Assembly (NCBI GenBank): GCA_002717765.1
Contig: PBCB01000010.1
Coordinates: 17,945-24,128, forward strand
Source: Fidelibacterota bacterium
GTDB taxonomy: Bacteria; Marinisomatota; Marinisomatia; Marinisomatales; TCS55
Length of the DNA: 6,184 bases
Direction of reading: 5' to 3'
The notes under the pieces: model-generated
What the model saw: the letters and a program-made list of their open reading frames with translations, nothing else
Told to the model about the DNA's origin: nothing
Databases searched by the model: none
Position numbers and translations under genes: made by a program
Shown: piece by piece, positions 1-6,155 of the stretch
Position numbering within the stretch: position 1 is the first letter of the stretch
How the letters are laid out: the number at the start of each line of letters is the position of its first letter

Positions 1-1866
1 CGAGCCAAGTTGGGTCCAAGCATTACTGGTATATTCGTAGATACGAACGTGACCTGCGTCAGCGCCATTGCCATCATTACCAGCAGCACCAATCGCTACC
101 CGGTCACCCGCTGCATTCATTGAAACACTAATGCCTGACAAGTCATTAGCTGTTTCACCGTCAATATCAGTACCTCGTTGAATAGCAATGGGGTGTAATG
201 TTACGGTATTATTAGTTTCGTTGGTAGAAGCTGCCTGTACTCCTGCTTTATCGTAAATGCTGTTAACCGCTGGATCTACCATCAAAATATCGGTGCCATC
301 AGGTACTTCAGAAAGGCCGATGCCAAGCGTATACACGTTTCCACTATTAGAAATACTTGTTGGTGTACTGCTAGAAAGTTCTGCGGTACCACCGCTAATT
401 GAAAATGTAAAGTCTGAAGCTTCTAAATCACCTATACCTAAATAGGAATTATAGACCGCTTCGCTCATCGTTACATCGATCGTAGCATTATTTGCTGCGA
501 GAGCTACGCTGGAAATCGTAGGAACTCCTGTATCCACGATCAATATTTTATTTGCACCAAGCGAACCGGTTCCGCCAGGCTCAGGAAGATATAGTACTGC
601 ATTAATATTGTTATCGTTCTTGATTGCACCACCATTTAATGAAAGTGCATCGTTCGATTTATAATCTAGGTCAATAGTATTATGACCTGGAGCGACCGTA
701 TAATTAAACGTTAAGGTACTAGATCCAGATCCAGATGTATAGTTCACCACAGCATCTGATAATCCTGTTTCTAAAGTAAGTTGTGGTGTTCCAGTAACAA
801 TTACTGATTCTGAAAAAGTTAGGATAATTGGTATTTGATCGCCCTCATCAAATACACCATCAGAAATATTGGAAGTTACATTGGTAATCTCTGGACCAAT
901 TGTATAGGAAATAATAACTTGTCCATGACCGGATCTTACGCCCGCAGTACTGGTCTTATCTGATCCGTTGTTATAGGATCCGCCGCCGCCGCCTCCCCAG
1001 GTAGGAGGGATCATGAAACCTGTGTATATTCCTCCTCCAGCTCCACCAGAATATCCGCCGCCGCCGCCGCCGCCAGTACCAGCACCGTGGCCTCCTCCGC
1101 CGCCGCCAAATCCGCCCATAAGATTGGAAAAGCCAGGTGCTCCATCGCTGTCATTTATAAATGCTATTCCTTTACCATTCTCTCCATTATTTGGGTATCC
1201 TTGCGCTCCATCGCTGAAAAAGCCGCCGCCGCCGCCCGAACCCATTTGACCACCTGATGCGCCACCATTACCATCTACTCCACCAGCCATTACGTTTGAT
1301 AGATTATCGAAACTTTGTCCGCCAGAGGTTTCAACTCTGCCGTGCTTATAGGTTTCGTTATCCGCGCTTGGCGCTGCGCCACCGCCACCGCCAGCGATCA
1401 CCAAAATAGATGCATTGGTGTTATAAGGTGTTTTAACCACATATGTTCCACCGCCACCGCCGCCGCCAGCTACATTACCTTGTCCACCCATTTGACCAAC
1501 TACTATTTTTATAATCTCACCTTTTTGAAGCGTAAAGCTTCCTTTTATATGAGCACCTTTTCCGGGTTGGTGATCCGTATCTCCATTATAATTTGTATTC
1601 CCTTTGTCAGGACCACCTTCTGCCCCAAAAGCCTCAATTGTATAGGTGGTTGTTTGAGGCACCGTCCATTCTTGAAAACCCAGCGTATTAATAGTTACCT
1701 TACCTTCAAGATTCGTACCTAAATATTCAGCATTTACCTCTGTTTGATTAGGGCCTTGAGTTCCTGTTATTCCTGCATTGGTAAAGGTATGCGTTGTTGC
1801 TTGTGAAAAAACAATATTTAAAAAAGTGAGCGAAATAAAAGCGGTGAACGCTAGTTTTTGATACAT
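1..1866 (-). CDS. Large secreted glycine-rich / Ig-like / FG-GAP-type repeat surface protein (C-terminus cut by window edge)
   Basis: The minus strand reads open for 622 codons from ATG at 1866 to the window edge. Residues 1-21 form a signal peptide (hydrophobic core, then VFS before QA). Residues about 63-322 form a glycine-rich domain: a beta-type entry (EWTVPQTTTYTIEAFGAEGG), glycine runs at 134-140, 159-163, 211-215, 254-258, 265-271 and 291-296, and a closing GHGQVIISY at 313-321. This layout resembles the glycine-rich domain of ALK/LTK receptors and bacterial relatives. Residues about 324-446 and 447-558 look like two Ig-like modules (ITNVTS..DG, FSESVIVTGTPQLTLETG; then MSEAVYNSYLG). 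Residues about 559-622 are the first unit of an FG-GAP-like repeat (DIDGETANDLSG, VAIGAAGNDGNG, GHVRIYEY, WTQLG), common in large marine surface proteins and normally tandem, so more should follow beyond base 1. The start lies one base after the upstream stop (TAA-T-ATG) without a well-spaced Shine-Dalgarno, suggesting translational coupling. A role as adhesin or extracellular matrix protein is inference. Confidence 0.88.
   Translation of the reverse strand, partial: MYQKLAFTAFISLTFLNIVFSQATTHTFTNAGITGTQGPNQTEVNAEYLGTNLEGKVTINTLGFQEWTVPQTTTYTIEAFGAEGGPDKGNTNYNGDTDHQPGKGAHIKGSFTLQKGEIIKIVVGQMGGQGNVAGGGGGGGTYVVKTPYNTNASILVIAGGGGGAAPSADNETYKHGRVETSGGQSFDNLSNVMAGGVDGNGGASGGQMGSGGGGGFFSDGAQGYPNNGENGKGIAFINDSDGAPGFSNLMGGFGGGGGGHGAGTGGGGGGGYSGGAGGGIYTGFMIPPTWGGGGGGSYNNGSDKTSTAGVRSGHGQVIISYTIGPEITNVTSNISDGVFDEGDQIPIILTFSESVIVTGTPQLTLETGLSDAVVNYTSGSGSSTLTFNYTVAPGHNTIDLDYKSNDALSLNGGAIKNDNNINAVLYLPEPGGTGSLGANKILIVDTGVPTISSVALAANNATIDVTMSEAVYNSYLGIGDLEASDFTFSISGGTAELSSSTPTSISNSGNVYTLGIGLSEVPDGTDILMVDPAVNSIYDKAGVQAASTNETNNTVTLHPIAIQRGTDIDGETANDLSGISVSMNAAGDRVAIGAAGNDGNGADAGHVRIYEYTSNAWTQLGS
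980..1236 (-). repeat. GGC trinucleotide tracts encoding polyglycine runs
   Basis: Within the glycine-rich domain the glycine runs are written mostly with GGC, giving near-perfect trinucleotide tracts on the minus strand. They lie at 980-993, 1055-1074 (the longest, 20 bases), 1097-1107 and 1222-1236, with more interrupted ones near 1377-1393 and 1450-1470. They stand out as GC islands in otherwise AT-rich DNA. Pure triplet tracts can slip during replication, which here would change glycine run length without breaking the frame. Whether they vary in nature cannot be seen from one sequence. Confidence 0.7.
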
Positions 1867-1867
1867 A

Positions 1868-2386
1868 TTATTTTGCACTGATCACTCCCTCACCTAGGCT
1901 CTGTAATTCAATGTCATATCCATCTGTATCTAGCAACTGCGATTCATCGGATATCCTAATAGAAGCATCGCCATATCCACTCAAACGAAAAGTAATGATC
2001 GCAATATTGCCGGTACCAGATACTTTCTTTTCAGATCCCATAATCACAGAATAAATATCAAGCTGACCTGATCCATTGTCATCGTATACAAAAAGTGGGG
2101 GCTCAGCGCTTTCAAAGAATGAACCTTGGCTCACGCTTGAAACCTCTAACCGTGAATTATCATACAAAATCCGTGCGCGCATACTTGCAACATCCTCAAC
2201 CTTTAGGGCATATAGCCTTACATCAACTTCTTCGCCAACACTCGAGGTATACTTATCTGGGCTGAATAAAAGCGCAGGTGGATCATTATACTCTGCATCT
2301 AAAATATTATCAAACACAGGATCGATCAGATCACAGGAAATAAACAAGGAACACAGTATTATGAATATGGAATTAATCGAGCGCAA
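1868..2386 (-). CDS. Small lipoprotein with a cohesin-like domain, TTG start
   Basis: This 172-residue protein begins with a short hydrophobic segment and a lipobox (LFIS-C18), so it should be a lipid-anchored envelope protein. Residues about 38-172 match the cohesin domain pattern: an opening strand with VGEEVDVRLYALKVEDVASMRARILYD (about 50-76), then NSRLEVSSVSQGSFF (77-91), VSGTGNIAIITFRLSGYGDASIRI (122-145), and a closing LLDTDGYDIE. In cellulosomes cohesins bind dockerins; outside them, cohesin-like domains occur in many surface proteins with unknown partners. No dockerin is visible in this window. The start is TTG at 2386: an in-frame TAA lies four codons upstream, no ATG precedes the signal sequence, and AAGG sits 7 bases before the TTG. 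The gene overlaps the end of the upstream gene by 14 bases and ends one base before the next ATG. The domain call is by pattern recognition and is fairly firm; the partner is unknown. Confidence 0.85.
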   Translation of the reverse strand: MRSINSIFIILCSLFISCDLIDPVFDNILDAEYNDPPALLFSPDKYTSSVGEEVDVRLYALKVEDVASMRARILYDNSRLEVSSVSQGSFFESAEPPLFVYDDNGSGQLDIYSVIMGSEKKVSGTGNIAIITFRLSGYGDASIRISDESQLLDTDGYDIELQSLGEGVISAK

Positions 2387-3356
2387 TGGATAACCTTAAT
2401 TGTGGTTGATTGATAATTGGATCATAGCCCAAACCTAAGCTGGTTTTTTTACCAAGAGGTTCTGGTGTAATATCAATTAAATAAGCATCTATCATATTGA
2501 CAACATGTATCGCTGCCGCTGCACGAAACATCGTTGTTAAGGCACTGTTTTTGCGGATCATAAGGTCCTCTGCCTCTAAAGTTTGCCCCTTATAGTACTG
2601 CAATAGATCTTCATCGGTTTCTAGCTTGTATTTTGTCCAATATATATCCACCTTATCATAGGCTCTTTTATAATCGAGGTAAGCTAAATAGCCCAACGAA
2701 AGCGTAACTAGTTCCGCGCTATAGAACGATAAGCCTCTGGCGTTTTGATCTAAATAATAATGCCCCCAACCTGGCACAACGCTAGCACGAGCTAGTGCTC
2801 CTAACGACGTTTTGACATTGGGTCTTCTAATTTTCTTTTTTGTTTTGCCTTTACGCTTCGCGATTAGTGATTCCGGAGGATCTTGTTCCATGACATCCCA
2901 AGCCATGATCTCCAGCTCCACAACCATCCCATCTACCGGTCCCTTATAATTGGCCTTGATAATCCGCTCTTCGCCCCCTGTTTCTACATCGGTCAATACG
3001 GCTTGTAATGCATAGCGTTCATTCTTCTTTTTAATTGATCCTGTAATAATATACTGCACCCCTAATGTATCACCAATCGCTGCTAACACACATTCTGGAT
3101 CCTTACAGTTGGACATTGTATAGCCGGCAGATGTGATTTGAGATTTCACTACATCACGGTCAAACAGTATCGCTTTAGCCGTATTGCCAAGCTCGGCTGT
3201 GAATCGTTGGGTTAAAGTTTGCACTTCAAGCTCACTAATACCGGATTGTTCAAAATCAAAAATTGCCACCGTAATCACATTGGATTGCTGTGAGGCGGCT
3301 TGCGTGATAAAACACGCATAAACTATTATAATAAATTGCTTTACACTATAATGCAT
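2373..3356 (-). CDS. CsgG/TolB-like N-terminal domain with DUF5683-like C-terminal membrane region
   Basis: This 327-residue protein has a signal peptide at 1-22 (FIIIVYACFITQAAS, likely cut before QQS). A lipobox reading at C15 (VYA-C) is possible but poor, because the hydrophobic stretch before it is short. Residues about 26-152 resemble the CsgG/TolB N-terminal type fold: VITVAIFDFEQSGIS, then ELEVQTLTQRFTAEL, FDRDVV, a CKDPECVLAAIGDTLGV motif with C84 and C89, and QYIITGSIKK. A basic linker follows (166-178, rich in K and R). Residues about 183-300 resemble DUF5683: ARASVVPGWGHYYLDQNARG, then hydrophobic segments near 211-228 and 273-295. Proteins of this kind are envelope components, often near secreted or surface proteins; CsgG itself is an outer-membrane secretion channel, but this domain alone does not show channel activity. 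It is the first gene of the three-gene unit, starts at ATG 3356 and overlaps the next gene by 14 bases. A role in sensing, assembly or export of the downstream surface protein is inference. Confidence 0.8.
   Translation of the reverse strand: MHYSVKQFIIIVYACFITQAASQQSNVITVAIFDFEQSGISELEVQTLTQRFTAELGNTAKAILFDRDVVKSQITSAGYTMSNCKDPECVLAAIGDTLGVQYIITGSIKKKNERYALQAVLTDVETGGEERIIKANYKGPVDGMVVELEIMAWDVMEQDPPESLIAKRKGKTKKKIRRPNVKTSLGALARASVVPGWGHYYLDQNARGLSFYSAELVTLSLGYLAYLDYKRAYDKVDIYWTKYKLETDEDLLQYYKGQTLEAEDLMIRKNSALTTMFRAAAAIHVVNMIDAYLIDITPEPLGKKTSLGLGYDPIINQPQLRLSIALD
2384..2397 (-). promoter_or_regulatory. Ribosome binding site and TTG start inside upstream gene
   Basis: Reading the minus strand, AAGG (2397-2394) is followed by 7 bases and TTG (2386-2384). 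The whole signal lies within the last codons of the 327-residue upstream gene, whose stop is at 2375-2373. This fixes the unusual start of the cohesin-like lipoprotein and implies coupled translation. Confidence 0.6.
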
Positions 3357-3413
3357 TATCCTAAGTTAATGAAAATCTAAAATAAAAGATTCTATTTTCT
3401 ATTTTATCAGTTT
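3357..3413 (-). other. 57-base intergenic gap, possible promoter of the surface-protein unit
   Basis: This AT-rich gap separates the metallopeptidase-like lipoprotein from the three-gene unit. On the minus strand TAGATTTT (3379-3372) matches seven of the eight positions, counting the two free ones, of the Bacteroidota -7 element TAnnTTTG. No clear TTTG-type upstream element accompanies it, and it would leave a very short leader. A short AATCT/AGATT dyad (5-base stem, 8-base loop) overlaps it, too weak and AT-only to call a terminator. AGGA lies only two bases before the ATG. The three-gene unit may have its own promoter here or be read through from 4226. Confidence 0.25.
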
Positions 3414-4226
3414 TTATTGAATTGGGTGCATTGCAAATTTCTTATCATCAAAATATTTGATTCGATTTGGTATAGCTGTTTCAATCTTTGCTTTTAATTC
3501 AGGGGAGATACGATCGGACCGATAACGCACTGCAAGATAGGGCAAATAACTTTCTGCAATATCTTCCCTTAAAGGGTGATCTTTAGCATAATCTGAAATA
3601 AAATTACAATCTAATCGTTGAGCTAAAAGCCAATCTGGATCATTCGCGTGATACGCATCGAGCGAAGAATGGGCTCCTTCGTGCACCAGGGTCTCCTCCA
3701 AGATACCCTGTCTCTCGTAATATTCTAATGACCATTCGGGGTAGATTAAAAGGTTGTTATTACCACCACCAAAACTTTCAAATCCCTTATGAATCCATAC
3801 GGTCTTAACATCTTTTCTAAGTTCAGTGGTTAATCTACCAATGACAGGGGCATATTTTTCAGCTTGGGTCTGTGCATTTTCAATCGATCCATATTCTGGA
3901 TTGACCTGCACTTCAATTTCAAGGCCATCATTATAATTTGCACGAAAGAGATAAGGTTCGAGAGTTATCCATCCGCCTCCATCCCTTCTATCAAACATCG
4001 TGCGCGTTCCAGTTCCAGTATAACTTAAGCCAGTAAAGGTTGTTGGATCATCGGGCGTAATAATATCTGGATCAATAAAGATAGTCCCACTAAATGGAGG
4101 TGTGCTTGTTTCGAAATCACAATCCTCAGGGTTCTGATTATCTGATGGTTGCACTTGTGCTTGATCATCAGGATTTTCACATCCAATTGCAATCAATAAC
4201 AATATAAGAGAGATATTTTTCTGCAT
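3414..4226 (-). CDS. Lipoprotein with HExxH zinc-metallopeptidase motif
   Basis: This 270-residue protein starts at ATG 4226 with a clear lipoprotein signal (LLLIAIG-C16) followed by acidic residues (ENPDD) and a flexible linker rich in D, P, Q and N up to about residue 45. The core holds HEGAH at 182-186, a classic HExxH zinc-binding and catalytic motif (H182, E183, H186), followed by SSLD190. Downstream, REDIAESY (220-227) offers a third zinc ligand. E221 is the best candidate by analogy with the EFFAE helix of anthrax lethal factor-type (M34/ATLF) peptidases; E225 is the alternative. Between them lies WLLAQRLDCNFISDYAKDHP, and after them YLAVRYRSDRIS. I recognise the type as an uncharacterised secreted zinc-peptidase-like family but cannot name it or its substrate. 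The gene may be single or lead the downstream unit, 57 bases away on the same strand. No Shine-Dalgarno is seen, as is usual in this group. Confidence 0.8.
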   Translation of the reverse strand: MQKNISLILLLIAIGCENPDDQAQVQPSDNQNPEDCDFETSTPPFSGTIFIDPDIITPDDPTTFTGLSYTGTGTRTMFDRRDGGGWITLEPYLFRANYNDGLEIEVQVNPEYGSIENAQTQAEKYAPVIGRLTTELRKDVKTVWIHKGFESFGGGNNNLLIYPEWSLEYYERQGILEETLVHEGAHSSLDAYHANDPDWLLAQRLDCNFISDYAKDHPLREDIAESYLPYLAVRYRSDRISPELKAKIETAIPNRIKYFDDKKFAMHPIQ

Positions 4227-4299
4227 TAGATAAAATTAAGGATACATTTATAAAGATGTTTATCTTATTTAATTACTTTAATAGTGATTATATTATTTT
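4227..4299. promoter_or_regulatory. Divergent promoter region with a small dyad
   Basis: This 73-base, strongly AT-rich gap lies between two outward-facing genes and must contain, or overlap, promoters for both the lipoprotein and the BtaA-like operon. No perfect TAnnTTTG element is seen on either strand. A small inverted repeat, AAGAT-GTTT-ATCTT, sits at 4253-4266 near the middle and could be an operator half-site pair, but five-base arms in such AT-rich DNA may be chance. Confidence 0.45.
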
Positions 4300-5259
4300 A
4301 TGACTTCAATATTTAATACACATTTGTTTGCTGTTAATAGAGAAGATCACTTGGTTGAGTCTCAAGTTATTGAACAACTTAAACCTTCTAGGATGCTTAC
4401 AATAGCAAGCGGTGGTTGCGTTCCTCTAAATTTGAAAACAATTTATCCAGATTTGCATCTATCAGTATTTGATATTAACCCGCATCAACTATCTCATATT
4501 CATAATAAAATAAAAGCGTTAAGAAATTCTGATCATGAAGCATTGAATATTGGTAAAAAAAATAATGCATCCTTAAATCAATCCGGGAAGTTTGATAAAA
4601 TGTTTCAGGATCTGCGTGAAGCATTCATCAAATATATTTCGTCAAAAAATGAAATGAATCAGTTTTTTGATGTTAATACTACTGTAGAAAAAAGAGGTGC
4701 TATTCAAAGTAATTGGCAAAGTAATGAGGACATCGAAAAACCATTTGAAGAGGTTTTTAATGATATATCTATAAATAATATTTTTGGCGATGAAGCCACG
4801 AAGCATGGACAGCCAGGCTCGTATGTTAATTATATGAAAACAAAAATTGTAGATGGAATGTTTAGAAAAAATTCACATTTAAATCCTTTTTTGCAGCATA
4901 TTTTTTTAGGGTACTATCAATCAAAGTTTGTTTTTCCTTATCTATCTTCAAATGGTGATCAAGATCTAGAATTTTTCGAAGGAGATATTTTTTCTATACA
5001 CAACGTTTCTTCCTATGATATTGTAAGTCTTTCAAATATTTTTGATTGGAGTGAAAATGAATCGGTGGAAGAACATGCAGAATATCTTTCACAGCTTAAG
5101 AAGGGGTCTGCTGTCATACTAAGGCAATTAAACAATCATAAGGATTGGATCAAGATCTTTAGCAAATATTTTGTTGAAGATGAGTCATTTGATTCGCACT
5201 GGCAAATGCATGATAGAAGTCTATTCTATGATCATATTAAGTTATTTATACGCAAATGA
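4300..5259 (+). CDS. DUF3419 / BtaA-like SAM-dependent 3-amino-3-carboxypropyltransferase
   Basis: This 319-residue soluble protein carries the hallmarks of DUF3419. It has NREDHLVE near the N-terminus, a SAM-binding loop LTIASGGCVPLNL at 33-45, an acidic strand end VFDINPHQLSHI at 56-67, FGDEATKH at 162-169, NPFLQHIFLGYY at 195-206, DIVSLSNIFDW at 240-250, and a closing DRSLFYDHIKLFIR. The best known member, BtaA, moves the 3-amino-3-carboxypropyl group of S-adenosylmethionine onto diacylglycerol in betaine lipid (DGTS) synthesis. This protein is shorter than the roughly 400-residue BtaA proteins, and no BtaB-type N-methyltransferase is visible, so another acceptor is possible. The start is ATG 4300, since an in-frame TGA lies five codons upstream. 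The end overlaps the next gene by four bases (ATGA). Codon use is more AT-rich than in the minus-strand genes. The family is fairly sure, the acceptor unknown. Confidence 0.82.
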   Translation: MTSIFNTHLFAVNREDHLVESQVIEQLKPSRMLTIASGGCVPLNLKTIYPDLHLSVFDINPHQLSHIHNKIKALRNSDHEALNIGKKNNASLNQSGKFDKMFQDLREAFIKYISSKNEMNQFFDVNTTVEKRGAIQSNWQSNEDIEKPFEEVFNDISINNIFGDEATKHGQPGSYVNYMKTKIVDGMFRKNSHLNPFLQHIFLGYYQSKFVFPYLSSNGDQDLEFFEGDIFSIHNVSSYDIVSLSNIFDWSENESVEEHAEYLSQLKKGSAVILRQLNNHKDWIKIFSKYFVEDESFDSHWQMHDRSLFYDHIKLFIRK

Positions 5260-6155
5260 AATATGAATTTGATATTTTTTCCCCGGAAGAGATGGGTAAA
5301 TATATTCGCGACTTCAAATCGCTTGAAGAAACAATTGAATATCCATTGGAAGATGGTCTTGGAAATTTTAGAATTATTCATGGTGATAATTATCATACGT
5401 TTTTTACGCAACAAGGTTTTAAAACCAGGTTTGTAGCAATAAAATATGAGCATAAGGTGATAGGAACCGTTGCAGGAGTTTGGAAGCCAATTAAAATAAG
5501 AAATAAGGACTATACAGGTTTTTATATTTCTGATCTAAAAATTGACATCGCGCATCGAAAAAAGAATATCCTAACAAAACTTCTTTGGTATCTTATTAAA
5601 CGCTGGCCTTTTAATTCAGACTATCAAGGTTGGCATTTCAACTATTTTTGCACTATGCTAAGAGATGGAAAAGGAGTAGATAAATCGTTCAAAGGTTTTA
5701 ATCCTACAAAATTACCTTCACGTTCAGCCACCATGAATATCTATATGGTAGACCCAAGCTCCCTTCAGTCTTTAGACCTCAATTCCTTGCCTGAAAATGA
5801 AAATACTCATTCGGTAAATCTAAGTCCTTTTCGTCAAGAGTTGGTTTTATGGAATGACGGTATAAAAGATATTCACTCCACAACTGACAACTCGATTATG
5901 CAATTGGGGCATCTACACCCACAATTACTAACTAAGCAATTTTCATCTAAACTGGATCAATGTATTTCAGAAATAAAAAATAAAGATAATGGATTAGCAT
6001 GCTTTGCAGTTGATGATCGAGAAACAAAAAAAATTAATTGGCTTCATTCAAGCGGAATAACAACAAATACGCAATGTAATATTTTTTCTTTTTCACCATT
6101 TGCACCTTCGCTAAAAAAGAGCGATATTTTATTTATTTCCACTGGTGAGATTTAA
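5256..6155 (+). CDS. GNAT-like N-acyltransferase, partner of the BtaA-like enzyme
   Basis: This 299-residue protein has a GNAT-type core at about 35-155: RFVAIKYEHKVIGTVAGVW (58-76, strands 2-3), then GFYISDLKIDIAHRKKNILTKLLWYLI (88-114), the strand 4 and helix 3 region that normally holds the acyl-CoA loop R/Q-x-x-G-x-G/A. Here the loop reads HRKKNILT, so the usual glycines are missing and the CoA site is atypical. Residues after about 160 form a second half with no motif I recognise (SLGxx-type loops absent; HSSGITT at 264-270). There is no signal peptide or membrane segment, so it should be cytosolic. The ATG overlaps the upstream stop as ATGA, and the next gene begins right after its TAA, indicating an operon with coupled translation. 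A likely role is acylating the amino group of the aminocarboxypropyl product, but this is inference from context. Confidence 0.65.
   Translation: MKYEFDIFSPEEMGKYIRDFKSLEETIEYPLEDGLGNFRIIHGDNYHTFFTQQGFKTRFVAIKYEHKVIGTVAGVWKPIKIRNKDYTGFYISDLKIDIAHRKKNILTKLLWYLIKRWPFNSDYQGWHFNYFCTMLRDGKGVDKSFKGFNPTKLPSRSATMNIYMVDPSSLQSLDLNSLPENENTHSVNLSPFRQELVLWNDGIKDIHSTTDNSIMQLGHLHPQLLTKQFSSKLDQCISEIKNKDNGLACFAVDDRETKKINWLHSSGITTNTQCNIFSFSPFAPSLKKSDILFISTGEI
6144..6149 (+). promoter_or_regulatory. Shine-Dalgarno-like site for the third operon gene
   Basis: GGTGAG lies six bases before ATG 6156, inside the last codons of the GNAT-like gene. It supports 6156 as a real start in a genome segment where such sites are rare. 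Confidence 0.4.

Noticed and set aside
257..445. Short plus-strand open frame
   Set aside because: It lies opposite the Ig-like part of the minus-strand protein, has no recognisable motif and is a shadow frame.
1013..1249. Plus-strand proline-rich open frame
   Set aside because: It is the antisense of the GGC glycine tracts (CCG/CCN read as proline) inside the firmly supported minus-strand surface protein.
1315..1722. Plus-strand open frame of 135 residues
   Set aside because: It is antisense to the glycine-rich domain, is cysteine-rich without pattern and shows no domain or start signal.
1885..1890. AGGGAG as ribosome binding site for the large surface protein
   Set aside because: It ends 18 bases before the ATG, too far for normal Shine-Dalgarno action; coupling to the preceding stop is more likely.
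2076..2393. Plus-strand open frame of 105 residues
   Set aside because: It is antisense to the cohesin-like lipoprotein, whose domain pattern clearly identifies the coding strand.
3372..3389. Possible terminator hairpin after the metallopeptidase-like gene
   Set aside because: The AATCT/AGATT stem is only five mostly A-T pairs with an eight-base loop, so it is not a credible intrinsic terminator.
5232..5453. Minus-strand open frame of 73 residues
   Set aside because: It lies across the junction of the BtaA-like and GNAT-like genes on the opposite strand; its lysine- and phenylalanine-rich sequence reflects AT-rich antisense DNA.
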